NCBI GenBank assembly: GCA_050730675.1 | Contig: JBOHNM010000141.1 | Location: 1 to 10,998, forward strand | Reading direction: 5' to 3' | DNA: 10,998 nt | Source of the DNA: JBOHNM01 sp050730675 | GTDB taxonomy: Bacteria > Planctomycetota > Phycisphaerae > Phycisphaerales > UBA1924 | Part shown: piece after piece, positions 1 through 5,906 of the stretch | Position numbering within the stretch: the stretch's first letter is position 1 | How the letters are laid out: each line of letters opens with the position of its first letter | Program-made: the position numbers and the translations under genes | The notes under the pieces: generated by a model | Databases searched by the model: none | What the model saw: only the letters and a program-made list of their open reading frames with translations | What the model was told of the DNA's origin: nothing

Positions 1-1507
1 GCTCACCGAGCCCGTCCCACGTGCAGAGGCCTGACACTTCGAGCACACCCGCGAGCTTCATCCCATCCAGCGGCGTCTTGAACGCCACCCGTACCGGTCG
101 TGTGAACAGGTAATCCGGATCGTTGATCTCTGCGCCCGCGCCGCCCGATGCCGCGGCCATCATCATCATGTCCATCGCGTTGATCGACCCCGCGCTTGCC
201 GCGGCATCCATCCCCGCCATCTGATCGCCGCCACCGGCCATCATCGCATCACCGCCGCCGCCAAGCTGCGGGATCGCGGGCTTGCCACCCGTGTTGATCC
301 GTAGCAACTCGAACTTGTCGAGCCGCATGTTGCGATCGGAGTCCTTGTACGCAATGTCGTTATCGAAGCGGATGGTGAACGCGCGATACCCCGGCTGCAC
401 GCGGATCGGCGTGCCGATCGCCACGCGGTGCCACTTGGTTGTGGCCAGCCGCCCAGTTGTTGCCGGGTACTGCGCGCCGTCGATCTGCAGGCCGATCGCC
501 GGTAGCCCGGCCCCGCCGACGTCCCCCGCCGCCGTCACAATCAGTTGATACCACCCCGCCTCGGTCACCTCGGGCGTGTACGTCACCGCCGGGTCGCTCG
601 CGGCGTGGTTGGTGAATTTCCCGCCCGAGCATTTCGGGTCGCTCTGCACCTGGATCCGCCCGCGGTTCTGCCCCAACGGGCGCGAAGCGTTGGCGAATTC
701 CTCCGCCTCCTCGTCCACCAGTTCACCCGCCGCCGGCGTCACCACGTGCAGTTTGATCGGCTGGCCACGCTGCTCTGCACCGCCGCTACTGATCGCGATA
801 GGGGTAACGGTCAGGTCACCGGGCTTGAGGGCCGCGCCCGGAATCGTGTACACCCCGCGGATGCTTGGTGTCTCGTCTCGAGACGATACTTCGTCCGCCT
901 CGATCCGCGTTCCGTCCGACAACTCGAGTTTCACCACGCGTCCGCGCAACACCGCGTCGCCGTCATCGAACCACTCGACTCCGACCCCAATCCCCGTTTC
1001 GCCGCTCGGCCAAACCCACGCCCCGGCGACCGGCGTCACAATCCGCGGCGTTTCGCTCAGCTCTTCGCGCGGCGCTGGCGTGGTGCTTGTGTTCACCTTG
1101 AGGGCCAGTCGGCCTCCGCCGTCGCTCGCCAATGCGCACTCACCCGCTTCAAGGCCGCGAAGACGCACGAATCCCAGCTTCTCGCCGGCCAGCAGCCGTC
1201 CTTGACGCACGATCTCGACCTTGCCCTTGCCAGCCTCGCTCTTGAACGGCACGGCCATGTCGGACGTGGGGGGCTGCTCAACGCGGAAGGGGACCACTAT
1301 CGCGCGGCCGACGGGCACAACCGTGTGTAATACGTCGAATGTCACCGCCATGGCCCGCGTCTCGGGCTGGGTCGTTGGGGCGGCCGCGGCAGTGGTCTTC
1401 GTTTCGGGCTCAGCGCCCGTCGCGGGTGTGCCTAGGGGCACAGCAGCAGCCGCGGCGATCAGCAGCGTGCGGACGGTCAGGACGCGGCGTCCGTGCTTCG
1501 GCGTCAT
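1..1507 (-). CDS. Exported multidomain protein with Ig-like and CBM36/60-like carbohydrate-binding domains (3' end outside window)
   Basis: Open for about 502 codons from ATG at 1505-1507 to the window edge, so the C-terminus is missing. GGAGG (complement of 1513-1517) lies 5 nt before the ATG. The first ~31 residues look like a signal peptide: basic start (HGRR), hydrophobic core, cleavage near ATGA. A Thr/Ala/Pro linker follows, then beta-rich sequence. Residues ~155-255 resemble a bacterial Ig-like domain. Residues ~280-405 look like a calcium-dependent xylan-binding module: a GWYQLIVTAAG strand, a QIDG turn, then FDNDIAYKDSDRNMRLDKFEL, which fits the family's F-x-N-D...D-R-N-L-x-x-D pattern. 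A Gly/Met/Ala-rich stretch (~413-458, with four Met in a row) precedes what looks like another Ig-like strand set (RVAFKTPLDGMKLAGVLEV). No catalytic domain is visible in this part. The role is inferred as surface or secreted polysaccharide binding; any enzyme domain would lie outside the window. Confidence 0.8.
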   Translation of the reverse strand, partial: MTPKHGRRVLTVRTLLIAAAAAVPLGTPATGAEPETKTTAAAAPTTQPETRAMAVTFDVLHTVVPVGRAIVVPFRVEQPPTSDMAVPFKSEAGKGKVEIVRQGRLLAGEKLGFVRLRGLEAGECALASDGGGRLALKVNTSTTPAPREELSETPRIVTPVAGAWVWPSGETGIGVGVEWFDDGDAVLRGRVVKLELSDGTRIEADEVSSRDETPSIRGVYTIPGAALKPGDLTVTPIAISSGGAEQRGQPIKLHVVTPAAGELVDEEAEEFANASRPLGQNRGRIQVQSDPKCSGGKFTNHAASDPAVTYTPEVTEAGWYQLIVTAAGDVGGAGLPAIGLQIDGAQYPATTGRLATTKWHRVAIGTPIRVQPGYRAFTIRFDNDIAYKDSDRNMRLDKFELLRINTGGKPAIPQLGGGGDAMMAGGGDQMAGMDAAASAGSINAMDMMMMAAASGGAGAEINDPDYLFTRPVRVAFKTPLDGMKLAGVLEVSGLCTWDGLGE

Positions 1508-1589
1508 GCGTACCTCCAGCGAACCCCTTTGAGCATACCCGCACCGGCCCCGCCCGCCACCGAACCGGCCTTCCACCTATCCGTACAAG

Positions 1590-1620
1590 CTATTACGGAG
1601 CAGGGTGTTACGAATTGCAA
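1590..1620 (-). promoter_or_regulatory. Possible promoter of the CBM protein gene
   Basis: On the minus strand, TTGCAA (1615-1620) is followed after 19 nt by TAATAG (1590-1595). Both hexamers are near the sigma-70 consensus, but the spacer is 2 nt longer than ideal. It would give a 5' leader of about 75 nt. Confidence 0.25.
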
Positions 1621-1790
1621 CCCCGAACGGTGGGTGGCATCTCATTTTCCGCAGACTCGCGACGTGCTGTACATCTTTGGCCGCGGCACGGCTACCCCTG
1701 TCCTTTTAGAGCCGGTTCCGTCAGACCAACCCCGTTGAAACCCTTGGAATTCGCATCCAATCCCCGCACCTGCCGATACACTTGACATCC

Positions 1791-1806
1791 GGGGTCGTCC
1801 GACCCC
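1791..1806. promoter_or_regulatory. Short palindromic hairpin upstream of the thioredoxin-like gene
   Basis: GGGGTCG (1791-1797) and CGACCCC (1800-1806) form a perfect 7-bp inverted repeat around TC, or a 6-bp stem with a GTCC loop. It starts three bases after a TTGACA hexamer (1782-1787) and ends 16 nt before GGAGAC. It could be an operator or a leader stem-loop; the sequence alone does not decide. Confidence 0.35.
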
Positions 1807-1835
1807 CTCGTGGCCACTTTTTGGAGACACCCCGT

Positions 1836-2438
1836 ATGACCCGCCAGCTCATGCTCGTCCCCCTCGCGCTCATCGCCTGTGCCGGCCTTGCTATGGCTGG
1901 ACAGCCCACAGCCAAGCCGGCGAAGCCCGCCGACACCACCACCAAGGCACCCGCCAAGCCCGAGGCGACCCTGAAGGTCGGCGACAAGGCCCCGGCCATC
2001 GCCGTTGACAAGTGGGTCAAGGGCGAGCCCGTCAAAGGCTTCGAGAAGGGCAAGGTCTACGTTGTCGAGTTCTGGGCCACTTGGTGCGGCCCCTGCATCG
2101 CCATGATCCCCCACATGACCGAGATGCAGAAGAAGTACAAGGACGTCACGTTCATGTCGATCGCTGCCAGCGAACGCATGCCCAAGGACGGCGCCGACAA
2201 GCGCCTCGAGAACGTCGAGAAGTTCGTCAAAGACCAGGGCGACAAGATGGGCTACCGCGTCGGCTACGACAGCAAGCGCGCTATGGGCACCTCCTACATG
2301 ACCGCCGCCGGCCAGAACGGCATCCCTTGCTCGTTCCTCGTCGATGGCGAGGGCAAGATCGCTTGGATCGGCCACCCCTCTAAGCTCGAGGCCGAGCTCG
2401 AGAAGATCGCCGCCCCCAAGAAGGTCGCCTCCAAGTAA
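1836..2438 (+). CDS. Exported TlpA/ResA-like thioredoxin-fold protein
   Basis: This 200-residue protein probably reduces or exchanges disulfides outside the cytoplasm. The N-terminus is a signal sequence with two readings: LIAC at 12-15 fits a lipobox (lipoprotein), or signal peptidase I could cut after AMA at 19-21. A Lys/Pro/Ala/Thr linker (~24-44) precedes a redoxin-like domain with the hallmark FWATWCGPC: the redox pair is C84 and C87, and WCGPC is the classic thioredoxin motif. The cis-proline region is GIPCSFLVDGEGKIAWIG; P164 is followed by an extra cysteine (C165) where Thr is usual. I chose the ATG at 1836 because GGAGAC sits at 1823-1828 and the signal peptide begins there; the in-frame ATG at 1782 would place 18 charged residues before it. 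The gene is followed by its own terminator, so it is probably monocistronic. The redox partner is unknown. Confidence 0.88.
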   Translation: MTRQLMLVPLALIACAGLAMAGQPTAKPAKPADTTTKAPAKPEATLKVGDKAPAIAVDKWVKGEPVKGFEKGKVYVVEFWATWCGPCIAMIPHMTEMQKKYKDVTFMSIAASERMPKDGADKRLENVEKFVKDQGDKMGYRVGYDSKRAMGTSYMTAAGQNGIPCSFLVDGEGKIAWIGHPSKLEAELEKIAAPKKVASK

Positions 2439-2460
2439 TCCAGTTTGACCTGTTCACCAC

Positions 2461-2489
2461 AAAGGCCCGGCATCCGCCGGGCCTTTTTT
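2461..2489 (+). terminator. Intrinsic terminator after the thioredoxin-like gene
   Basis: AAAGGCCCGG (2461-2470) pairs perfectly with CCGGGCCTTT (2477-2486) around a 6-nt loop (CATCCG), and the 3' arm runs into six T (2484-2489). It begins 22 nt after the TAA stop. Confidence 0.93.
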
Positions 2490-2528
2490 CATTCCCGTGC
2501 CTCCTCGCCGCCGCACGCCCTCGCCCTC

Positions 2529-2534
2529 TATGCT
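2529..2534 (+). promoter_or_regulatory. -10-like TATGCT very close to the start codon (leaderless transcript?)
   Basis: TATGCT ends 8 nt before the ATG at 2543. A transcript initiated from it at the usual distance would begin at or within a couple of bases of the start codon. No Shine-Dalgarno sequence is present in that gap (CTCGACGC). No convincing -35 hexamer is visible. Confidence 0.4.
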
Positions 2535-2542
2535 CTCGACGC

Positions 2543-3685
2543 ATGTCTGAAACTCTCCACGCCCCGACGACCGAATTCGAGAAACTCGACCGCTGTGCCG
2601 ACCTCGACCACCGCCCGCGCGTCCTGCTCGGCAAGATGGGCCTCGACGGCCACGACCGCGGCGTCAAGGTCATCGCCCGCGCCCTGCGCGACTCCGGCGT
2701 CCATGTCATCTACAGCGGCCTTTGGCAGACGCCGCGCTCCCTCGCCATCTCCGCCCGCGATGAGGACTGCGATGTCATTGCGGCCAGCATGATGAGCAAC
2801 AGCCACCTTGTGCTTGGCCCGCGTCTGGTCCAGGAAGTGAAAGAACTCGGCCGCCCCGACATGCCCGTCTACATGGGCGGCATCCTCCCCCAGGAAGACC
2901 TCCCCAAGCTCAAATCCCTCGGTATCGCCGAGTGCTTCACCACCGACACTGGCCTGCTCGACATCGTCAACGCTGTTCGCGGCGCCACCAAGAAGCTCGC
3001 CGAGCGCGTCCCCTCCGAAAACCCCACAGCCCAGCTCTCACGCGACATCTCCCTTATGCACGCCGGCCGCCCGGTCCGGTCGGGCGTTCAGCGCCGCCGC
3101 CCCAAGCGCGTCGTCGGTGTCACCGGTTCACCCGGTGCGGGCAAGTCCACGCTGGTCGCCGCGCTCGGCAGCGAGTACGCCCGGCGCGCCAAGGACAACG
3201 CCGCCCTCGGCCGCGTCGGCGTCGTCGCCTTCGACCCCATGAGCCCACTCACCAGCGGCGCGCTCCTGGGCGACCGCCTCCGCGTCGACTTCAACAACCT
3301 CGACGAGGCCATCTTCTACCGCTCCCTCGCCATCGGCGGCGAGGACTACCACGGCCTCGACGACATCATCCAGTTGATCGGCGGCGCAGGCTTCGACACC
3401 GTCTTCGTCGAGACCGTCGGCGCGGGTCAGAACGAGACCAAGATCCGCAAGCACGTGGACAAGACCGTGGTCATCCTTACGCCCGGCATGGGCGACGCCG
3501 TGCAGATGGACAAGGCCGGCATCCTCGAGATCGCCGACGTCTTCGTCTGCAACAAGGCCGATTACCCGGGGCAGAATGAGCTCGTCCGCAACCTGCGCGA
3601 TGTCGCCGGCCGCAAGCCCGTCCTCGAAACCGTCGCCACGATGGGCAAGGGCGTGCCGGAGTTGCTTGATCTGCTTGTGTCTTGA
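2543..3685 (+). CDS. Fused B12-binding domain and MeaB/ArgK-type G3E GTPase
   Basis: This 380-residue cytoplasmic protein is predicted to handle cobalamin for an acyl-CoA mutase. Residues ~25-150 are a B12-binding Rossmann domain like the mutase small domain: KMGLDGHDRG carries the D35-x-H37-x-x-G40 motif for lower-ligand His coordination, SMMSNSHL lies at 82-89 and MGGI at 111-114. Residues ~188-380 are a GTPase: P-loop GSPGAGKST (195-203), DPMSPLTSGALLGDR (231-245), ETVGAGQNE (290-298), PGMGDAVQMDKAG (314-326) and base-recognition NKAD (337-340). MeaB and the G-domain of IcmF load and protect B12 in methylmalonyl- or isobutyryl-CoA mutase. The order B12-domain then GTPase is that of IcmF, but no mutase domain follows and none is encoded in the window. 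The protein ends soon after the GTPase core, without MeaB's C-terminal dimerisation arm. The usual RSMATRG-x-x-GGL segment reads RSLAIGGEDYHGL. The gene is isolated from the upstream gene by a terminator. Confidence 0.9.
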   Translation: MSETLHAPTTEFEKLDRCADLDHRPRVLLGKMGLDGHDRGVKVIARALRDSGVHVIYSGLWQTPRSLAISARDEDCDVIAASMMSNSHLVLGPRLVQEVKELGRPDMPVYMGGILPQEDLPKLKSLGIAECFTTDTGLLDIVNAVRGATKKLAERVPSENPTAQLSRDISLMHAGRPVRSGVQRRRPKRVVGVTGSPGAGKSTLVAALGSEYARRAKDNAALGRVGVVAFDPMSPLTSGALLGDRLRVDFNNLDEAIFYRSLAIGGEDYHGLDDIIQLIGGAGFDTVFVETVGAGQNETKIRKHVDKTVVILTPGMGDAVQMDKAGILEIADVFVCNKADYPGQNELVRNLRDVAGRKPVLETVATMGKGVPELLDLLVS

Positions 3686-3745
3686 CGTCGACGCTCCGCA
3701 AGCAATCCGCCCGAGCGTTGCCGGATCGCCGAATCCGCCGCACAG

Positions 3746-3787
3746 AACGAGCATCCAAGTCTTCGTACCAGCCGAAGGATGCTCATT
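3746..3787. repeat. Inverted repeat in the spacer before the phosphatase gene
   Basis: AACGAGCATCC (3746-3756) and GGATGCTCATT (3777-3787) are inverted copies with one mismatch, separated by 20 nt; the inner 8 bp are perfect. There is no T-run after it, so a terminator for the B12-GTPase gene is only weakly supported. The right arm overlaps AAGGA, which could serve an alternative TTG start at 3786. Confidence 0.5.
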
Positions 3788-3805
3788 GTCGGCCTTACCC
3801 GCTTC

Positions 3806-3835
3806 AATCCGCGCCGATCCGCGTTCATCCGCGGT
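3806..3835. repeat. Three tandem 10-bp units with core ATCCGCG
   Basis: ATCCGCG occurs at 3807-3813, 3817-3823 and 3827-3833, exactly 10 bp apart, ending about 15 bp before the phosphatase ATG. One helical turn per unit is compatible with side-by-side protein binding. The text also resembles a short intergenic repeat I recall as common in planctomycete-type genomes, which would make it an interspersed element instead. Confidence 0.55.
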
Positions 3836-3848
3836 AACCTCCCCTCTG

Positions 3849-4823
3849 ATGGTCGCACCAGCCCCCACCGCGCAAGTCGACGCCCACACCATGCAGTGCA
3901 TGGAGGTCTGGGGCGGTTTCGGCGTTTCCAACAGCGGCGTCCAGATGCCCGGCATCGACGCCTGGGTCTTCTCCCGCCCCTACGCCGACTCGCACGAGGG
4001 CGGCGATGTCCACTACGTCTCCTCCTGCGGCACCGGGCGCATCAGCCGAGTCCTCCTCGCCGATATCTCCGGCCACGGCGCCCAGGTCGCCGACCTTGCC
4101 AAAACACTCCGCTCGCTCATGCGCCGCTACGTCAACTTTGTGGACCAGCAGAAGTTCGTCGAACGTCTCAACGCCGAGTTCTCTTCGCTGACGCAGATGG
4201 GCCTCTTCGCCACCGCCGCCATCGCCACCTACTTCGGACCCAGCGGCACCCTCAGCGTCTCCAACGCCGGCCACCCGCGCCCGCTCCTCTACAACACCGC
4301 CAGGAAATCCTGGCGCATCCTCACCGAGGAAGCCAGCAAGCCTCCGACCGGTCTCTACAACCTTCCGCTCGGCCTGGTTGATGACACCGCCTACCCATCG
4401 ATCGACCTCAAGGCCATGCCCGGCGACGTCGCCATCTTCTATTCCGATTCGCTCATCGAGGCCCCGATCGGCGCCGGCCGCCTGCTCGGGCAGGAAGGCC
4501 TCCTCGACCTCGCCCGCACACTCGACACCTCCAGTCCCGCCACGCTCACCAGCCAACTCTTCGAGACCGTCCAGAAGCGCTCGGGCGTCGATGATCTCGG
4601 CGACGATGTCACCATCCTCGTCCTCCGCCCCAACGAGACTGACGCCGAATCTCCCCTGGGCGAGCGTCTCCGCGCTCAGCTCCGATTCTACGCGATGGTC
4701 GGCCGCAGCTTTCTCCCCGGCGGCGAGGCCGCGCCGTGGCCGGAGATGTCGAAAGAGAACATCCTCGGCGAGATCATCCCCGCGTTCGCGCGTTCGTATG
4801 GCGCGCACGCCATCGAGTTCTGA
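3849..4823 (+). CDS. PP2C/SpoIIE-type serine/threonine protein phosphatase
   Basis: The 324-residue product is predicted to remove phosphate from Ser/Thr of a partner protein, typically an anti-sigma-factor antagonist in RsbU-like switches. Metal-site motifs appear in order: GGD at 51-53, LLADISGHG at 69-77, LSVSNAGHPRPLLY at 135-148, FYSDSLIEA at 197-205 (D200), and DDVTILVLR at 252-260. The family usually has YTDGL/YSDGL, so Ser201 replaces Gly here. There is no transmembrane segment and no sensor domain, only ~35 residues before the catalytic core. A tail of ~60 residues (265-324) follows the core and matches no domain I know. The ATG at 3849 lacks a clear Shine-Dalgarno sequence; an in-frame TTG at 3786, 6 nt after AAGGA, is the main alternative. 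Longer upstream extensions run into the B12-GTPase gene and read as non-coding. No kinase, anti-sigma or STAS gene is adjacent, so the substrate is unknown. Confidence 0.87.
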   Translation: MVAPAPTAQVDAHTMQCMEVWGGFGVSNSGVQMPGIDAWVFSRPYADSHEGGDVHYVSSCGTGRISRVLLADISGHGAQVADLAKTLRSLMRRYVNFVDQQKFVERLNAEFSSLTQMGLFATAAIATYFGPSGTLSVSNAGHPRPLLYNTARKSWRILTEEASKPPTGLYNLPLGLVDDTAYPSIDLKAMPGDVAIFYSDSLIEAPIGAGRLLGQEGLLDLARTLDTSSPATLTSQLFETVQKRSGVDDLGDDVTILVLRPNETDAESPLGERLRAQLRFYAMVGRSFLPGGEAAPWPEMSKENILGEIIPAFARSYGAHAIEF

Positions 4824-5052
4824 CCCGGGGAAATCCCGAGCGGTCACCCGGTTGTTCATCATCAGAACTGTGAACTTCTGCGAGTGTCGTGTGTTCCGGG
4901 AACCATCACCACGACCCCGGCGGATGTTCTCGCGCCGGCCCTACTCATGGGTGTGCAGCCGCCGGCGCTCGTGGTTTCCATATCTCGTTGACACGTGTTC
5001 GCGATGGAGAGTGAACCGCGAGGTTGTGCTGCGCGCCCAAGGAATCTCCCTC
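4824..5052. other. Intergenic spacer between phosphatase and PEP-CTERM-like gene
   Basis: No gene is seen. A GC-rich inverted repeat, CCGGCG (4917-4922) with CGCCGG (4933-4938), has no T-run. TTGACA (4988-4993) overlaps the 8-bp palindrome ACACGTGT (4991-4998), but the region 16-18 nt downstream has no -10-like hexamer. AAGGA (5039-5043) is the ribosome binding site of the next gene. Confidence 0.4.
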
Positions 5053-5787
5053 ATGGCACCGACGCCCACCGTTGCCGTCTTCATCTCGTTTGCCCTCGCC
5101 GCCCCGGCGCTGGCGCAGGTCGGCGCACCGTTCACGCAGCTCATCGACGATTTCTCGCAAGGCGCATTCTCGCGTGCCTCAAGCTGGACCTCGCCCGGCG
5201 CTCAGGTTGACCAGCCCGGCCTCAACGTCCTCGGCGGTCGCCGGCTTTCCAATTTGGTCATTCTCCCACCCAACTCTTCGTTCGGTTCGCAAATCGCCGG
5301 CATCATGTCCGTGGACACGTCCAACACAGGCACCTTCAGCTTCAGTGAGGCGAGCTTCGCTCTTCCCACGAGCGTTGTGGTTGTCGGCTACCGCGCCGCG
5401 GCCCTCGGCACCATCTCCAACATGATGGCCAACCTCAACTTCCCGGGCACGCACGGTGTCGCGGTGGACTTCCTCAGCCTCAGCGCCCCGATCTTCGTGC
5501 AGATCGAGCTTGCCACCATCGCCCCCGGCCAGTCCGGTCGCGCCGTCTGGCAGGGCACGATTAACCCAGCAGCAGGAAACGAACCCTTCCGCTTCCGCAC
5601 GACCTGGAGCCAGTACACCTTTGATGCGGGATTCACGCTCTCGCAGGTGGACCAGATCTTCGTCATGTTCCGTCCCGCTCCCGGCTCCTCGGCCACCCTC
5701 GGCGCAGTGGGCATCTCCCCCAGCCCCTCCGCCGCGGCCCTGCTCGGCCTCGCCGCATGCACCGCGATGCGGCGCCGCCGCAACTGA
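5053..5787 (+). CDS. Exported protein with PEP-CTERM-like C-terminal sorting signal
   Basis: The 244-residue protein begins with a signal peptide (hydrophobic VAVFISFALAAPALA, cleavage expected after A21 before Q22) and ends with PSPSAAALLGLAACTA followed by four Arg and Asn. This short Pro motif, hydrophobic helix and Arg cluster is the PEP-CTERM type of signal, which an exosortase would process, although the Glu of classical PEP is absent. The body is Ser/Thr/Ala-rich and beta-like. It opens with LIDDFSQGAF and continues to LGGRR (~64-68), an IDDF...LGG-R pattern I associate with other exported proteins of this class. No catalytic motif is recognisable. ATG 5053 is chosen because AAGGA lies 9 nt upstream and the signal peptide starts there; the reading frame stays open upstream into the phosphatase gene, where that gene's own frame is the coding one. 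Function unknown; surface or matrix protein by inference. Confidence 0.82.
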   Translation: MAPTPTVAVFISFALAAPALAQVGAPFTQLIDDFSQGAFSRASSWTSPGAQVDQPGLNVLGGRRLSNLVILPPNSSFGSQIAGIMSVDTSNTGTFSFSEASFALPTSVVVVGYRAAALGTISNMMANLNFPGTHGVAVDFLSLSAPIFVQIELATIAPGQSGRAVWQGTINPAAGNEPFRFRTTWSQYTFDAGFTLSQVDQIFVMFRPAPGSSATLGAVGISPSPSAAALLGLAACTAMRRRRN

Positions 5788-5820
5788 CCTCGCTCCGATG
5801 CCTGTGTGCTGAACTCCGTC

Positions 5821-5857
5821 GCCGCTCCGGTGCGCTGGCCCACAGCGCACCGGCGGC
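5821..5857. terminator. Long hairpin between convergent genes, possible bidirectional terminator
   Basis: CCGGTGCGCT (5827-5836) pairs perfectly with AGCGCACCGG (5844-5853) around GGCCCAC. A further 4 bp (GCCG 5821-5824 with CGGC 5854-5857) extend the stem past a 2-nt bulge. It lies between the ends of two convergent genes (5787 and 5907). Neither side has a T-run, so termination efficiency is uncertain. Confidence 0.55.
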
Positions 5858-5906
5858 ACGGGGTCTGTTCAAATCGAATGTCACGCGTTGGAATTTCGCG
5901 GCGCTC

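Larger units (their letters stand above)
1508..1835. other. Divergent intergenic region, 328 bases, no gene seen
   Basis: This separates the minus-strand CBM protein from the plus-strand thioredoxin-like gene, so it should hold both promoters. I see a possible minus-strand promoter (1590-1620), a TTGACA hexamer at 1782-1787 without a good -10 partner, and a short hairpin at 1791-1806. The short reading frames crossing it have no family resemblance and no convincing ribosome binding sites. Confidence 0.6.

Noticed and set aside
545..1330. Plus-strand frame of 261 codons at the left end
   Set aside because: Arg/His/Ala-rich shadow of the minus-strand CBM protein, which has a signal peptide, ribosome site and domain pattern.
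1692..2375. 227-codon minus-strand frame opposite the thioredoxin-like gene
   Set aside because: No recognisable motif, and the plus strand has the WCGPC protein with signal peptide and ribosome site.
3825..4862. 345-codon minus-strand frame opposite the phosphatase
   Set aside because: Same antisense effect; the plus frame carries all PP2C motifs.
4865..4880. AGAACTGTGAACTTCT as a palindromic operator
   Set aside because: Only the outer four bases on each side pair; the interior does not.
4988..5016. TTGACA with palindrome ACACGTGT as a promoter for the gene at 5053
   Set aside because: A perfect -35 hexamer, but the -10 region reads GTGAAC and similar; not enough to call a promoter.
4378..5052. 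Upstream extension of the PEP-CTERM-like gene
   Set aside because: The frame stays open but overlaps the phosphatase and reads as Ser/Arg/Pro-rich noise; the signal peptide and ribosome site mark 5053 as start.
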